Counted from the first letter of the stretch, positions 1 through 9,634 are shown. The stretch is DNA of 50,723 nucleotides from Sphingomonas sp. (GCF_026460985.1 NZ_JAPKNM010000054.1:1-50723), one strand, 5' to 3'. The notes: generated from the sequence alone by a model not told the origin. Numbers and translations are program-made.

Positions 1-1057
1 CTAGAGCGTTTTCCGATCATTCTGCATCGTACCCGGCGCTAGCGAAGTAATTGGCGCACTCCTGCGGCGAGTAGAGATCGATGATGCGGCCGATGGCGTC
101 CCACAGGCCATGGATGGTGCGCTCGGCGGCTTTACGCAGATGCGCCTTGAGCTTGGAGAAGGCCTGCTCGATTGGATTGAAGTCGGGGCTATATGGCGGG
201 AGGAACATCAGGCTGGCGCCGGCGGCCTCGATGGCGACGCGCACGGCGGGCAGCTTGTGGCTCGACAGATTATCCATGATGACGACATCGCCGCGTGACA
301 GTTCGGGAACGAGGACGCGTGTCACGTAGGTGGTGAAGGCATCGCCGTTGATCGGCCCGTCGAGCACCCAGGGCGCTACCATGCCGTTGCGCCGGAGCCC
401 GGCGACGAAGGTGGTGGTTTTCCAATGCCCGTGCGGCACGCCGGCGCGAAGCCGCTCTCCGCGCCGGCATCGGCCATGACGACGCGCCATATTGGTCGAT
501 GCCCAGGTCTCGTCGATGAACACGAGGCGCGCTGGATCGAGATCGAGCTGCGCCTCGAACCACTCCCAGCGCCGCTTCAGGACGTCGGGGCGATCTTGCT
601 CGGTGGCGTGCGCGGTCTTTTTTTGCGCGTGATCCGGTGGCGATCGAAGAAGCGCCACAGCGTACCGATCCCTACCGGCGTACCGCGCTCGGCCAGCAAC
701 GCCTGCAACTCGACGAGCGTGATGTCGTCCTGCTCCTCGATCGCGGCGAAGAGGAAGTCGGCCTGCGCTTCAATACGCGCCGAACGCCGGTCGCCTCCCT
801 GCGCCTTGGCGGCCGGCGTGCCGTGCTGAAGCGCCAGTTGCCGCCAGCGGATCGCGCTCGCTGCGCTCACCCCAAATCGTATCGCCGCTTGCCGACACGA
901 CAGTCCGCTATCAACCGCGGCAACAACCCGATCCCGAAGATCCTGCGAAAGCATCCGACCCATCCACGCCGGCCTCCTTCACCAGCAGGAAGCGTGAATC
1001 AGAAAACTACGCCCTTGGGAATCCCTAACGATTCACGTCGCTCGGAAAACGCTCTAG
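1..1057 (-). mobile_element. IS630-family insertion sequence, complete
   Basis: The first 16 bases (1-16) and bases 1042-1057 are perfect inverted repeats of each other. Both ends finish in CTAG, so a TA lies at each outer edge, as expected for the TA target duplication of IS630/Tc1-type elements. Between the ends, two overlapping minus-strand frames encode a DDE transposase. The element sits just downstream of the MFS gene that ends at 1103, so it does not visibly break a gene on that side. What lies to the left is outside the window. Both ends and both reading frames look intact, which suggests recent or still possible activity; that is an inference. Confidence 0.92.
17..963 (-). CDS. IS630 transposase made by -1 frameshift (OrfA 577-963, OrfB 17-658)
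   Basis: OrfA (128 aa) carries the N-terminal helix-turn-helix part, with the segment SCRQAAIRFGVSAASAIRW. OrfB carries the DDE catalytic core: FIDETW, then MDNLSSHK, then NPIEQAFSKLK, which place the two Asp and the Glu. The frames overlap around a run of seven A on the coding strand (plus-strand T run 618-624). A -1 slip there joins RKK of OrfA to KKTAHATEQD of OrfB and gives one protein of roughly 315 aa, the usual size for this family. Slippage on A-runs is a known expression mode of IS630 elements. The alternative, a real disabling frameshift, cannot be excluded from sequence alone. Confidence 0.88.
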
Positions 1058-1102
1058 TCGGCCCGGAGGCGCCGAGCCCCGGCCCGCCGCTTCCGGGGAC
1101 AT

Positions 1103-2434
1103 TTACGTCGTCGCGCGCGCCCAATCCTTGTTGATCGCGAGCGCCGCCAGCGTGCAGATCGCGCCGGAGAGCAGATACGCCCCCACCGACCACAGCCCGA
1201 AGCTGCTGGCCAGCGCCAGCGCCACCAGCGGGGCGAAGCCGGCGCCGATCAGCCAGGCGAGGTTCGCGGTGACGGCCGCGCCGGTGTAGCGGCGCTGCGC
1301 CGAGAAGCTGCCGTTCACCGCGCCCGACGACTGGCCGAAGGCGAGCCCGAGCAGGACGAAGCCGCCGATCATGTACACCGTCTCGCCGAAGCTCCCGGCG
1401 CCCAGCAGCTGCGGGGCGAAGCCGCTATAGGCGCCGATGAGCACTGCCGAGACGCCCAGCACAGCGCGACGCCCGACCATGTCGGCGATCAGGCCCGAGG
1501 CGAGGATCGACAGGACGCAGACGACCGCGCCGATGATCTCGATGACGAGGAAGCGGACCGCGGCGTCGCCGGTATAGAGCACGACCCAGGAGAGCGGGAA
1601 CACCGTCACCAGGTGGAACAGCGCGAAGCTGGCGAGCGGCGCGAAGGCACCGAGCACGACGGTGCGGCCCTCCTCGCGCAACGTTTCGCCGATCGGCGCC
1701 GGCTGGAGCTCGCGGCTCTCGAACAGATGCTCGAACTCCGGCGTGGCGACTAGGCGGAGGCGGGCGAACAGCGCAACCACGTTGATCGCGAAGGCCACGA
1801 AGAAGGGATAGCGCCAGCCCCAGGACAGGAAGTCCTCGGCCGACAGCGTCGAGAGGAAGAAGGCGAACAGTCCCGCGGCGACGATCAGCCCCAGCGGCGC
1901 CCCGAGTTGCGGGATCATCGCATACCAGCCGCGATGCTCCTTCGGCGCGTTCAGCGAGAGCAGCGAGGGCAGCCCGTCCCATGCGCCACCCAGCGCCACG
2001 CCCTGCCCGATGCGGAATAGCGCCAGCAGCCAGGCGGCCGCGATCCCGATCCGGTCATAGCCCGGCAGGAAGGCCATCGCCATCGTCGAGCCGCCGAGCA
2101 GGAACAATGCGATGGTGAGCTTCACGCCGCGGCCATGGTTGCGATCGATCCACATGAAGACGAACGAACCGAGCGGGCGCGCGATGAAGGCGAGCGCGAA
2201 CAGCGCGAAGGAATAGAGCGTCCCGGTCAGCGGATCGACGAAGGGGAAGATCAGCGACGGGAACACCAGCACCGAGGCGATGGCATAGACGAAGAAATCG
2301 AAGAACTCGCTCGTGCGCCCGATGATGACGCCGATGGCGATCTCTCCCGGAGCGATTCGGTGGTCGCGTGCATTCACGATTCGGGCATCGCGTTCGAGGG
2401 GCGTCGAGGTGGACGTGGCAATCGGTGCACTCAT
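1103..2434 (-). CDS. MFS transporter, metabolite:H+ symporter (MHS) type
   Basis: The 443-aa protein has about twelve hydrophobic segments and is an inner-membrane secondary transporter. The first helix region reads RTSEFFDFFVYA, which resembles the start of MHS-family carriers (ProP, ShiA and citrate transporters). The segment FIARPLGSFVFMWIDRNHGRG matches the loop between helices 2 and 3. The start is supported by a GGAGCG-like ribosome site just upstream on the minus strand. It is divergent from cyoA, with a 150-bp gap. The substrate cannot be told from sequence; small organic acids or zwitterions are the family's usual cargo. The 3' end lies 46 bp from the IS630 end. Confidence 0.85.
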   Translation of the reverse strand: MSAPIATSTSTPLERDARIVNARDHRIAPGEIAIGVIIGRTSEFFDFFVYAIASVLVFPSLIFPFVDPLTGTLYSFALFALAFIARPLGSFVFMWIDRNHGRGVKLTIALFLLGGSTMAMAFLPGYDRIGIAAAWLLALFRIGQGVALGGAWDGLPSLLSLNAPKEHRGWYAMIPQLGAPLGLIVAAGLFAFFLSTLSAEDFLSWGWRYPFFVAFAINVVALFARLRLVATPEFEHLFESRELQPAPIGETLREEGRTVVLGAFAPLASFALFHLVTVFPLSWVVLYTGDAAVRFLVIEIIGAVVCVLSILASGLIADMVGRRAVLGVSAVLIGAYSGFAPQLLGAGSFGETVYMIGGFVLLGLAFGQSSGAVNGSFSAQRRYTGAAVTANLAWLIGAGFAPLVALALASSFGLWSVGAYLLSGAICTLAALAINKDWARATT

Positions 2435-2584
2435 GCGGTTTCGCTCCGGCAGCCTTTCTCGGTGTTATTGCGTTTCAACGCGCGTTGCACCAGAAAAGCG
2501 TCGCGGCGGGGATAGGACAAAATGTCCAATGTCGGCGTGGCTGCGCGCCGGGATAGGCGGAGGTCCATGCGCGAAGACAAGCCA

Positions 2585-3613
2585 ATGTCCATTGCACGCC
2601 GGTCCCTGACCCTGCTCCCGCTCGCCGCACTTCTGTCGGCGTGCGACCGCGCCGTGCTCGATCCCGCAGGCGACATCGCGCTCCAGCAGCGCGACATCAT
2701 CTACATCTCCACGGCGCTGATGCTGCTGATCATCGTGCCGGTGATGGCGCTGATCGTCGTGTTCGCCTGGCGCTACCGCAAGGGCAACGAGGACGCGACC
2801 TACGACCCCGATTTCGATCACTCGACCGCGCTCGAGCTCGTCATCTGGTCGGCGCCTTTGCTCATCATCATCTGCCTCGGCGCGCTCACCTGGTGGAGCA
2901 CGCATTTGCTCGATCCGTTCCGCCCGCTGAACCGGGTGTCGGCGGAGAAGGCGGTCGATCCCAAGGTGCGGCCGCTCACCGTCCAGGTCGTCTCGCTCGA
3001 TTGGAAATGGCTGTTCATCTATCCCGAGCAGGGCATCGCGACGGTCAACGAGCTGGCGCTGCCGGTCGACCGGCCGGTGCGGTTCGACCTCACCTCGACC
3101 AACATGATGAACACCTTCTACGCGCCGACGCTGGCGGGGATGATCTACACCATGCCGGGGATGCGCAGCACACTCCACGCGGTGCTCAACCGCCCCGGCG
3201 AATTCAAGGGCATGTCCGCCAATTACAGCGGCGAAGGCTTCTCGCACATGCGCTTCAAGCTCTACGGCGTCGACCAGGGAGGGTTCGACGCCTGGGTTGC
3301 GCGCGTGAAGGCGAGCGGCCCCGCGCTCGACACCGATCGCTACCTCGCGCTGGAGAAACCCAGCGAGCGCGTGCCGGCGACGTATTTCTCGGGCGTCGAA
3401 GCGAACCTGTTCGATCGCATCTTCCAACGCTGCGTAAAGCCCGGCACCTCTTGCGTGACCGGAATGCACGGCATGCACGGCGCCGCGCCGGAAAAGGGCA
3501 AGCCCGAGGGCGCGCTGATGAAGGAAGGCGAGGAGAAGGGCAGCGGCGAGAGCCTCACCCCACCGCCGGGCGCGCACGCCAGCCCCGCACCGCATTCGCA
3601 CCAGGAGCGTTAA
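2585..3613 (+). CDS. cyoA: Cytochrome bo-type ubiquinol oxidase subunit II
   Basis: Subunit II of a terminal oxidase that takes electrons from ubiquinol; 342 aa from the ATG at 2585. This start is chosen because it gives a lipoprotein signal ending in the lipobox LLSAC, typical of CyoA; ATGs at 2522 and 2567 would put extra charged residues before it. Two membrane helices follow (IIYISTALMLLIIVPVMAL and the segment around ALELVIWSAPLLIII), then a periplasmic cupredoxin domain with WKWLFIYPEQGIATVNELAL. The Cys and His ligands of the CuA centre are absent, which separates it from cytochrome c oxidase subunit II. The C-terminal tail is rich in Gly, Pro and Glu. It is the first gene of a tightly packed oxidase operon; cyoB follows directly after its stop. 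Confidence 0.95.
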   Translation: MSIARRSLTLLPLAALLSACDRAVLDPAGDIALQQRDIIYISTALMLLIIVPVMALIVVFAWRYRKGNEDATYDPDFDHSTALELVIWSAPLLIIICLGALTWWSTHLLDPFRPLNRVSAEKAVDPKVRPLTVQVVSLDWKWLFIYPEQGIATVNELALPVDRPVRFDLTSTNMMNTFYAPTLAGMIYTMPGMRSTLHAVLNRPGEFKGMSANYSGEGFSHMRFKLYGVDQGGFDAWVARVKASGPALDTDRYLALEKPSERVPATYFSGVEANLFDRIFQRCVKPGTSCVTGMHGMHGAAPEKGKPEGALMKEGEEKGSGESLTPPPGAHASPAPHSHQER

Positions 3614-5620
3614 ATGTTCAACGAATCGCTGGCGCGCATGATCTTCGGCCGCCTGACCTTCGAATCCTTCCCGCTCCACGAGCCGATCCTGCTCGTGACC
3701 TTCATCGTCGTGGTCCTGCTCGGGCTCGGCATCGTCGGCGCGGTCACCAAATACCGGCTGTGGGGCTGGCTTTGGCGCGAATGGTTCACGTCGATCGACC
3801 ACAAGAAGATCGGGATCATGTACATGATCCTGGGCATCATCATGCTGCTGCGCGGCTTCGCCGACGCGCTGATGATGCGCGCGCAGCAGGCGGTCGCGTT
3901 CGGCGGCAACGAAGGTTATCTGCCCCCGCATCACTACGACCAGATCTTCACCGCGCACGGGACGATCATGATCTTCTTCGTGGCGATCCCGCTGGTCGTG
4001 GGACTGATCAACTATGTCATGCCGCTCCAGATCGGCGCGCGCGACGTGGCGTTTCCCTTCCTCAACAATCTCAGCTTCTGGCTGACCGTGGCGGGCGCGC
4101 TGCTGGTGATGATCTCGCTGTTCGTCGGCGAATTCTCGCGTGGCGGCTGGCTCAACTACGTGCCCGTCACCAATCTGCAGAACAGCCCGGACACGGGCCC
4201 CGATTACTATCTGTGGGCGCTGCAGATAGCGGGCGTCGGCACCACCTTGTCCGGCATCAACATGGTCGTCACGATCATCAAGATGCGCGCGCCCGGCATG
4301 ACGATGATGAAGATGCCGGTGTTCTGCTGGACGGCCCTGTGCAGCAACGTGCTGGTGATCGCGATCTTCCCGGTGCTCACCGCCGCCTTCGCGATGCTGA
4401 TGCTCGATCGCTATGTGGGGACCAATTTCTTCACCAACGATCTCGGCGGCAACCCGATGATGTACTGGAACCTGGTGTGGATCTGGGGCCACCCCGAGGT
4501 GTACGTCCTCGTCCTGCCGGTATTCGGCATCTATTCCGAGATCACCTCGACCTTCACCGGCAAGCGGCTCTTCGGCTATTCGTCGATGGTCTACGCCACG
4601 GTGGTGATCACGATCCTGAGCTACCTGGTGTGGCTGCACCACTTCTTCACCATGGGCTCGGGCGCTTCGGTCAACAGCTTCTTCGGCATCGCCACCATGG
4701 TGATCTCGATCCCGACGGGCGCGAAGATCTTCAACTGGCTGTTCACCATGTATCGCGGCCAGATCCGCTTCGAGCTGCCGATGATGTGGGTGGTCGCCTT
4801 CATGCTCACCTTCGTGGTGGGCGGCATGACTGGCGTGCTGCTCGCGGTGCCCCCGGCGGACTTCGTGCTCCACAACTCGCTGTTCCTGGTCGCGCACTTC
4901 CACAACGTGATCATCGGCGGCGTGGTGTTCGGGCTGTTCGCGGGGATGGATTACTGGTTCCCCAAGGCCTTCGGCTTCAAGCTCGACCGCTTCTGGGGCA
5001 AGGTGACCTTCTGGGGCTGGGTGATCGGCTATTGGGTCGCCTGGACGCCGATCTACATCGTCGGGCTGATGGGCACGACGCGCCGCGTGAACCATTTCGA
5101 CGATCCGAGCCTGCAGATCTGGTTCGTGATCGCCGCGATCGGCGCGCTGATCATCCTGGTCGGCATCGTCGGGTTCGTGATCCAGATCGCGGTCAGCATC
5201 ATCAACCGCGACAAATTGCGCGACACCACCGGCGATCCCTGGGACGGCCGCACGCTCGAATGGTCGACCTCGTCGCCGCCGCCCGCCTATAACTTCGCCC
5301 ACACGCCGATCGTCCACGATCTCGACGCCTGGTACGATATGAAGGCCCGCGGCGCGCAGCGGCCGGTGCAAGGCTTCGCCCCGATCCACATGCCGCGCAA
5401 CACCGGCGCCGGGGTGATCCTCTCCGCGCTCGCCATGGCACTGGGCTTCGGCATGATCTGGTACATGTGGTGGCTGGCGGTGGTCTCGGCGATCGGGCTG
5501 CTCGCCTACGCGATCCTCCACACCTTCAACTACAACCGCGACTATTTCATCCCGGCGGAGGAAGTGGCGCAGACAGAGGACGCGCGCACGCAGCTGCTCG
5601 CGGCGGGAGCCACGGCATGA
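3614..5620 (+). CDS. cyoB: Cytochrome bo-type ubiquinol oxidase subunit I
   Basis: Catalytic subunit (668 aa) holding low-spin haem, high-spin haem and CuB; it reduces O2 and pumps protons in the inner membrane. Seen in the sequence: the haem ligand region ITAHG rendered here as [11 protein letters not shown], the CuB and cross-linked His-Tyr motif WGHPEVYVL near residue 293, the HHFF pair, and HFHNVIIGG. The quinol-site residues known from the E. coli enzyme are also present: Arg and Asp in [15 protein letters not shown], and His and Gln in [13 protein letters not shown]. This supports a quinol rather than a cytochrome c donor. Length matches the family. The stop overlaps the cyoC start in ATGA. 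Confidence 0.97.
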   Translation: MFNESLARMIFGRLTFESFPLHEPILLVTFIVVVLLGLGIVGAVTKYRLWGWLWREWFTSIDHKKIGIMYMILGIIMLLRGFADALMMRAQQAVAFGGNEGYLPPHHYDQIFTAHGTIMIFFVAIPLVVGLINYVMPLQIGARDVAFPFLNNLSFWLTVAGALLVMISLFVGEFSRGGWLNYVPVTNLQNSPDTGPDYYLWALQIAGVGTTLSGINMVVTIIKMRAPGMTMMKMPVFCWTALCSNVLVIAIFPVLTAAFAMLMLDRYVGTNFFTNDLGGNPMMYWNLVWIWGHPEVYVLVLPVFGIYSEITSTFTGKRLFGYSSMVYATVVITILSYLVWLHHFFTMGSGASVNSFFGIATMVISIPTGAKIFNWLFTMYRGQIRFELPMMWVVAFMLTFVVGGMTGVLLAVPPADFVLHNSLFLVAHFHNVIIGGVVFGLFAGMDYWFPKAFGFKLDRFWGKVTFWGWVIGYWVAWTPIYIVGLMGTTRRVNHFDDPSLQIWFVIAAIGALIILVGIVGFVIQIAVSIINRDKLRDTTGDPWDGRTLEWSTSSPPPAYNFAHTPIVHDLDAWYDMKARGAQRPVQGFAPIHMPRNTGAGVILSALAMALGFGMIWYMWWLAVVSAIGLLAYAILHTFNYNRDYFIPAEEVAQTEDARTQLLAAGATA

Positions 5621-6258
5621 CGACCACTGCGCTCATCGACGATCCCAGCGTGAATCCGACCTTCTACCTGGTCGAGAAGGACGATCACGACCATGCCGGG
5701 ACCGGCGGCGGCACGCTGCTCGGCTTCTGGATCTACCTGATGAGCGACGCGCTCATCTTCGCCACGCTCTTCGCCACTTTCGGCGTGCTGAGCACCAGCT
5801 ATGCCGGCGGGCCTTCCCCGCGCGAGATCTTCGAGCTTCCGCTGGTCGCGCTCAACACCGCGCTCCTGCTCGTCTCATCGATCACCTATGGCTTCGCGAT
5901 GATCGCGATGCAGGAGCGCAAGCTGCGCGGCACGCAATTGTGGCTCGTCGTCACTGGCCTGCTGGGCGCCGCGTTCGTCGGCATCGAGCTCTTCGAGTTC
6001 GGCAATCTGATCGCCGAGGGCGCGACGCCCCAGCGCAGCGCGTTCCTCTCGGCCTTCTTCACGCTGGTCGCGACTCACGGGCTGCACGTGACCTTCGGCA
6101 TCATCTGGATCGGCGTGATGCTCGTCCAGCTCGCCCAGCGCGGGCTCCATGTCGAGAACCAGCGGCGGCTGATGTGCCTCAGCATGTTCTGGCACTTCCT
6201 CGACGTCGTCTGGATCGGCGTCTTCACCTTCGTCTATCTGCTCGGGGTCCTGCGATGA
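5617..6258 (+). CDS. cyoC: Cytochrome bo-type ubiquinol oxidase subunit III
   Basis: A 213-aa membrane protein with five hydrophobic helices, the normal size for CyoC. The start ATG at 5617 overlaps the cyoB stop (ATGA), which suggests translational coupling. Recognisable family stretches are [19 protein letters not shown] near residue 35, [11 protein letters not shown] in the middle, [13 protein letters not shown], and [18 protein letters not shown] at the C-terminus. Subunit III is structural and lies against subunit I in the inner membrane. The first 25 residues are polar and include a DDHDHAG stretch. Its stop overlaps the cyoD start in the same ATGA arrangement. Confidence 0.96.
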   Translation: MTTTALIDDPSVNPTFYLVEKDDHDHAGTGGGTLLGFWIYLMSDALIFATLFATFGVLSTSYAGGPSPREIFELPLVALNTALLLVSSITYGFAMIAMQERKLRGTQLWLVVTGLLGAAFVGIELFEFGNLIAEGATPQRSAFLSAFFTLVATHGLHVTFGIIWIGVMLVQLAQRGLHVENQRRLMCLSMFWHFLDVVWIGVFTFVYLLGVLR

Positions 6259-6632
6259 ACGACGCCACTCCCGTCGACGCGGCGCACAGCCATGGCGACA
6301 CGCACGGCCACGGGTCGCGCCGCACCTATCTGATCGGCTTCCTGCTGTCGGTCGTGCTCACCGCCGTGCCCTTCTGGCTGGTGATGACGGGCGCGCTCGA
6401 CGCGCAGTCCACGACGATCACGATCATCGCCTTGGCGGTGCTGCAGATCCTGGTGCACACCGTCTGCTTCCTCCACGTCAACACGCAGGCGGAGGGAGGC
6501 TGGACCTTGATGGCCTATGCCTTCGCCGCGGTGATGGTGCTGATCGTGATCGCGGGCTCGCTATGGATCATGTACCACATCAACAGCAACATGATGCCGG
6601 CGCCCTCGATGGAGATGAGCGCGCCCTCCTGA
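6255..6632 (+). CDS. cyoD: Cytochrome bo-type ubiquinol oxidase subunit IV
   Basis: A 125-aa protein with a His-rich N-terminus (AHSHGDTHGHGS) and three hydrophobic helices. The family segment VHTVCFLHVN lies in the middle. CyoD is a small accessory subunit that helps assemble the CuB site in subunit I. Start ATG 6255 overlaps the cyoC stop. The C-terminal tail is Met-rich (NSNMMPAPSMEMSAPS), an unusual extension that could bind copper; that is only a guess from composition. No cyoE haem O synthase follows, so that gene must lie elsewhere. Confidence 0.95.
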   Translation: MNDATPVDAAHSHGDTHGHGSRRTYLIGFLLSVVLTAVPFWLVMTGALDAQSTTITIIALAVLQILVHTVCFLHVNTQAEGGWTLMAYAFAAVMVLIVIAGSLWIMYHINSNMMPAPSMEMSAPS

Positions 6633-6652
6633 AGCCGCCCCGGAGCCGTCAG

Positions 6653-7351
6653 GTGAAACGCGCGCTGCTGCTCGTCCTGGCCTTGCTCGGCGTCGCGGGA
6701 TTCACCGCGCTAGGCATCTGGCAGGTCGAGCGACTCGCGTGGAAGCTCGACCTGATTGCGCGGGTGGAGGCCCGGATCCATGCGCCGCCCGCGCCGATCC
6801 CGGATCGGGCACAATGGGCAAGCCTCGACACGCGCACGGAGGAATATCGGCGCGTCCGCACGAGCGGCGTCTTCCTTCACGATCGCGAGACCCTGGTGCA
6901 GGCGCTGACCGAGCGCGGCGCGGGATTCTGGGTACTTACGCCGCTCCGCACCGCGCAGGGCATCGTGCTCGTCAATCGCGGCTTCGTTCCGCCGGAGCGG
7001 CGCATACCGGCCACTCGGACGGGCGGGCAGACCGAGGGTTCGGTGGCGGTGACCGGCCTGCTGCGCGCCACTGAGCCCGGCGGCGGCTTCCTGCGCGCCA
7101 ACGATCCGGCGGGCGAGCGATGGTATTCGCGCGACGTCGCCGCGATCGCGCACGCACGAAGCCTGGAAGGGGCGGCACCGTTCTTCGTCGACGCGGACGC
7201 CTCTCCCAACCCGGGCGGCTATCCGGTAGGCGGGCTCACCGTGGTTCGATTCCGCAACAGCCATCTCGTCTACGCCCTGACCTGGTTCGCGCTGGCCGCG
7301 ATCAGCGCGGCGGCCGCCCTGCTTCTCCTGCGTTCGCGGGAACCGCGATGA
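6653..7351 (+). CDS. SURF1-family oxidase assembly factor
   Basis: A 232-aa inner-membrane protein with one helix at each end (LLLVLALLGVAGFTALGIWQ and HLVYALTWFALAAISAAAAL) and a periplasmic domain between them. Family hallmarks are GxWQVERLAWK after the first helix, EYRRVRTSGVF, the segment WVLTPLRTAQGIVLVNRGFV, and the C-terminal NSHLVYALTWF. SURF1/Shy1 proteins help insert haem into terminal oxidases. GTG at 6653 is chosen as start because it directly precedes the first helix and follows an AG-rich site; upstream codons overlap cyoD in another frame. Its place between cyoD and regB suggests service to this quinol oxidase. Confidence 0.9.
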   Translation: MKRALLLVLALLGVAGFTALGIWQVERLAWKLDLIARVEARIHAPPAPIPDRAQWASLDTRTEEYRRVRTSGVFLHDRETLVQALTERGAGFWVLTPLRTAQGIVLVNRGFVPPERRIPATRTGGQTEGSVAVTGLLRATEPGGGFLRANDPAGERWYSRDVAAIAHARSLEGAAPFFVDADASPNPGGYPVGGLTVVRFRNSHLVYALTWFALAAISAAAALLLLRSREPR

Positions 7352-8664
7352 TGGACGCGCCCCTGCTCGCGCTCACGCGCCGGCGCTCCGGCGCCCCGAG
7401 CGGTCTTTCGGCCGAGACTGCTGCCGCCGAGAACATGCGCCAGCTCATCCAGCTGCGCTGGATCGCCGTTGCCGGACAGACGCTCACGATCCTCTTCGTC
7501 CATTTCGGCCTCCGCGTACCTTTGCCGGTTCTGGAGATGCTCGGCGTCGCGCTGGCGCTCGCGGCGGCAAACCTGTTCGCGACGATCGCCCTGCCCCGCC
7601 ACCGGGTGCAGGACGACGAGGTCATGTTCGCGCTGCTGCTCGACATGGCGGCGCTCACGCTCCAGCTCTATTTCAGCGGCGGCGCGGCCAATCCGTTCAT
7701 CTCGCTCTATTTGCTGCAGGTGGTGCTCGGCGCGATCCTGCTGCCCCCCGCATCGGCGGCAATCCTCGTCGGCGCGACGGTTCTCAGCTACGCGCTATTG
7801 AGCGTGAGCTATGTGCCGCTGGCGCTGCCCCGGAGCCTCGTGACCGAGAGCGCCGATCTCTTCGCGATCGGACGATGGATCAGCTTCGCGATGGTCGCGA
7901 GCCTGCTCGTGCTTCTCATCACCCGCATCAGCCGCAACCTGCGCGCGCGAGAGGCCCATGTCGCCGATCTTCGCCAGCACGCCGCGGAGGAGGAAGGGAT
8001 CGTCCGCATGGGGCTGTTCGCCTCGGGCGCCGCGCACGAGCTGGGGACGCCGCTCGGCACGCTTTCGGTGATCCTCGCCGACTGGCGCCGGATGCCCGCC
8101 ATCGCGCGCGATCCGGAGCTCGACGCCGAGGTCCGGGAGATGCAGGCGGAGGTCCAGCGCTGCAAGGCGATCGTGTCCGACATCCTCCACTCGGCCGGGC
8201 AGCCGCGCGGCGAGGAGATGGAGCGCATGGCGGCGGGCGCCTTCCTCGATTCGGTCGTGGAGGCCTGGCGTCCGACACACCCGCAGGTGCCGCTGGACTA
8301 TGGCCGCGATGCAGTGGCCGCAGCCATCATCGCGGTCGATCCCGCGTTGCGCCAGGCGGTCTGGAACCTGCTCGACAATGCCGCGGAGGCGTCGCCCGCC
8401 GGGGTCAGGCTGCTCGCCGACATCGAGGACAGCATGGTCGCGATCTGCGTTCAGGACTGGGGCGACGGCTTTGCTCCCGAAGTGCTCGAGAATCTCGGCA
8501 AGCTGTTCCAGTCGACCAAGGGCGCCGGCCACGGCCTCGGGCTGTTCCTGGCCGCCAATGTCGCACGCCGGCTCGGCGGCCGGCTGGAAGCGCGCAACCC
8601 TGCGATGGGCGGCGCCGAGGTGCGGCTGCTGCTGCCGTTCGCCCTTCCCAAGGAGACGCGCTGA
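7348..8664 (+). CDS. regB: Redox-sensing histidine kinase, RegB/PrrB/ActS type
   Basis: A 438-aa membrane kinase. About six hydrophobic segments fill residues 35-195. They include the motif GGAANPF (111-117), the GGxxNPF ubiquinone-binding signature of RegB. The H-box is GAAHELGTPLGTL with His230. Cys272 in VQRCKAIV corresponds by context to the redox-active cysteine of RegB. The ATP-binding part has DNAAEAS, QDWGDGF and GHGLGLFLA. RegB proteins phosphorylate RegA when the quinone pool or thiol state signals low oxygen. The ATG at 7348 overlaps the SURF1 stop; a second ATG follows at 7351. Its position at the end of the oxidase operon is consistent with redox control of respiration. Confidence 0.92.
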   Translation: MMDAPLLALTRRRSGAPSGLSAETAAAENMRQLIQLRWIAVAGQTLTILFVHFGLRVPLPVLEMLGVALALAAANLFATIALPRHRVQDDEVMFALLLDMAALTLQLYFSGGAANPFISLYLLQVVLGAILLPPASAAILVGATVLSYALLSVSYVPLALPRSLVTESADLFAIGRWISFAMVASLLVLLITRISRNLRAREAHVADLRQHAAEEEGIVRMGLFASGAAHELGTPLGTLSVILADWRRMPAIARDPELDAEVREMQAEVQRCKAIVSDILHSAGQPRGEEMERMAAGAFLDSVVEAWRPTHPQVPLDYGRDAVAAAIIAVDPALRQAVWNLLDNAAEASPAGVRLLADIEDSMVAICVQDWGDGFAPEVLENLGKLFQSTKGAGHGLGLFLAANVARRLGGRLEARNPAMGGAEVRLLLPFALPKETR

Positions 8665-8665
8665 G

Positions 8666-9196
8666 ATGGACGGCCCCAGCCTGATCATCGTCGAGGACGA
8701 TGCGACCTTCGCCCGCACGCTGCAGCGCTCATTCGAGCGGCGGGGATACAGGGTCCGCGTCGCCGCCAGCCCGGCCGAGCTCGATGCGTTGCTCGAAGCG
8801 GAGACCCCCGACCGCGCCGTGGTGGACCTCAAGCTGGGCACGGCGTCGGGGCTTCCCTGCGTCGCGCGGCTGCACGCGCAGGATCCCGAGATGCTGATCG
8901 TGGTGCTGACCGGCTACGCCAGCATCGGCACCGCAGTGGAGGCGATCAAGCTCGGCGCCTGCCATTATCTGGCGAAACCGTCCAACACCGACGATATCGA
9001 AGCTGCGTTCGGGATGGCGCCGGGGGACCCCGACGTGCCGGTCACCAACCGGGCGACGTCGCTGAAGACCCACGAATGGGAGATGATCAACGAAACGCTC
9101 GCCGCGACGGGATTCAACATCTCCGAGACCGCGCGCCGGCTCGGCATGCATCGGCGAACCCTGGCGCGGAAGCTGGAGAAACGGCCGCTTAAGTGA
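8666..9196 (+). CDS. regA: Response regulator, RegA/PrrA/ActR type
   Basis: A 176-aa regulator. The receiver domain shows the acidic pair VEDD near the start, the phosphoacceptor Asp54 in AVVDLKLG, LTGYAS, and Lys104 in YLAKPS. After a short linker, the C-terminal Fis-type helix-turn-helix reads NISETARRLGMHRRTLARKL, very close to the highly conserved RegA output domain. It starts one base after the regB stop. RegA proteins control photosynthesis, respiration, nitrogen and carbon genes in alphaproteobacteria; targets here cannot be read directly. The linker is Pro/Asp-rich and less conserved. The gene converges on the small minus-strand gene that ends at 9212. Confidence 0.93.
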   Translation: MDGPSLIIVEDDATFARTLQRSFERRGYRVRVAASPAELDALLEAETPDRAVVDLKLGTASGLPCVARLHAQDPEMLIVVLTGYASIGTAVEAIKLGACHYLAKPSNTDDIEAAFGMAPGDPDVPVTNRATSLKTHEWEMINETLAATGFNISETARRLGMHRRTLARKLEKRPLK

Positions 9197-9211
9197 TCGC
9201 TCGCTCCCGCG

Positions 9212-9634
9212 TCAGTCCCCCAGTTCTCCCCGTCCGATGCTGCTCGAGAGAAGCAGCTCAGCTTCTTCCTCGTCCTCGAGCGCCTCGGCGTCGAACTTCT
9301 CTCGCGTCATGTCGAACGCGCCGGTCAGCCCCTCGACGATCCAGCTGCCCATCACGAGCGTTCCTTCGGCATCGACGCTGCCCGCATAGGCGACCCTGTG
9401 CGTCCAGCCATGGGTGCCGTCATATCGCTTGGTGAAGCGCAGGCTCGCGCCGTCGCGTTGCCCATGCACCGTTGCCCGCCGGATGCCGCCGATATCCGTG
9501 TCGGGTTCGGTGATCGTTCCGGTCACCGCGCCATTCAGCTCCTCCAGCAGCGCGATGAAGCCATTGTCCTCATGGCCGTGATCGGCCGAATAACGGCCGT
9601 ACCAGACGCCGCTCAGATCCTGCGGATCGCTCAT
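9212..9634 (-). CDS. Unknown 140-aa protein, possible small beta-barrel
   Basis: Not assigned to a named family. The start ATG (9634) overlaps the stop of the upstream GGDEF/EAL gene in TCAT (ATGA on the coding strand), so the two are probably co-translated. The sequence begins SGVWYGRYSADHG, then alternates short polar and hydrophobic stretches (GAVTGTITEPD, ASLRFTKRYDG, GTLVMGSWIVEG), which looks like beta hairpins of a lipocalin- or avidin-like barrel. That is a guess from pattern only. The last 30 residues are acidic (ALEDEEEAELLL). There is no signal peptide or membrane segment, so it is likely cytoplasmic. Confidence 0.8.
   Translation of the reverse strand: MSDPQDLSGVWYGRYSADHGHEDNGFIALLEELNGAVTGTITEPDTDIGGIRRATVHGQRDGASLRFTKRYDGTHGWTHRVAYAGSVDAEGTLVMGSWIVEGLTGAFDMTREKFDAEALEDEEEAELLLSSSIGRGELGD

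Noticed and set aside
2641..5292. Very long plus-strand frame of 883 aa across cyoA and cyoB
   Set aside because: It is rich in Arg, Ala and His with no motif and lies out of frame under two genes that are certain.
2465..5521. Minus-strand frame of 1018 aa opposite cyoAB
   Set aside because: High-GC shadow with Asp/His/Arg-rich composition and no domain; the plus strand is clearly coding.
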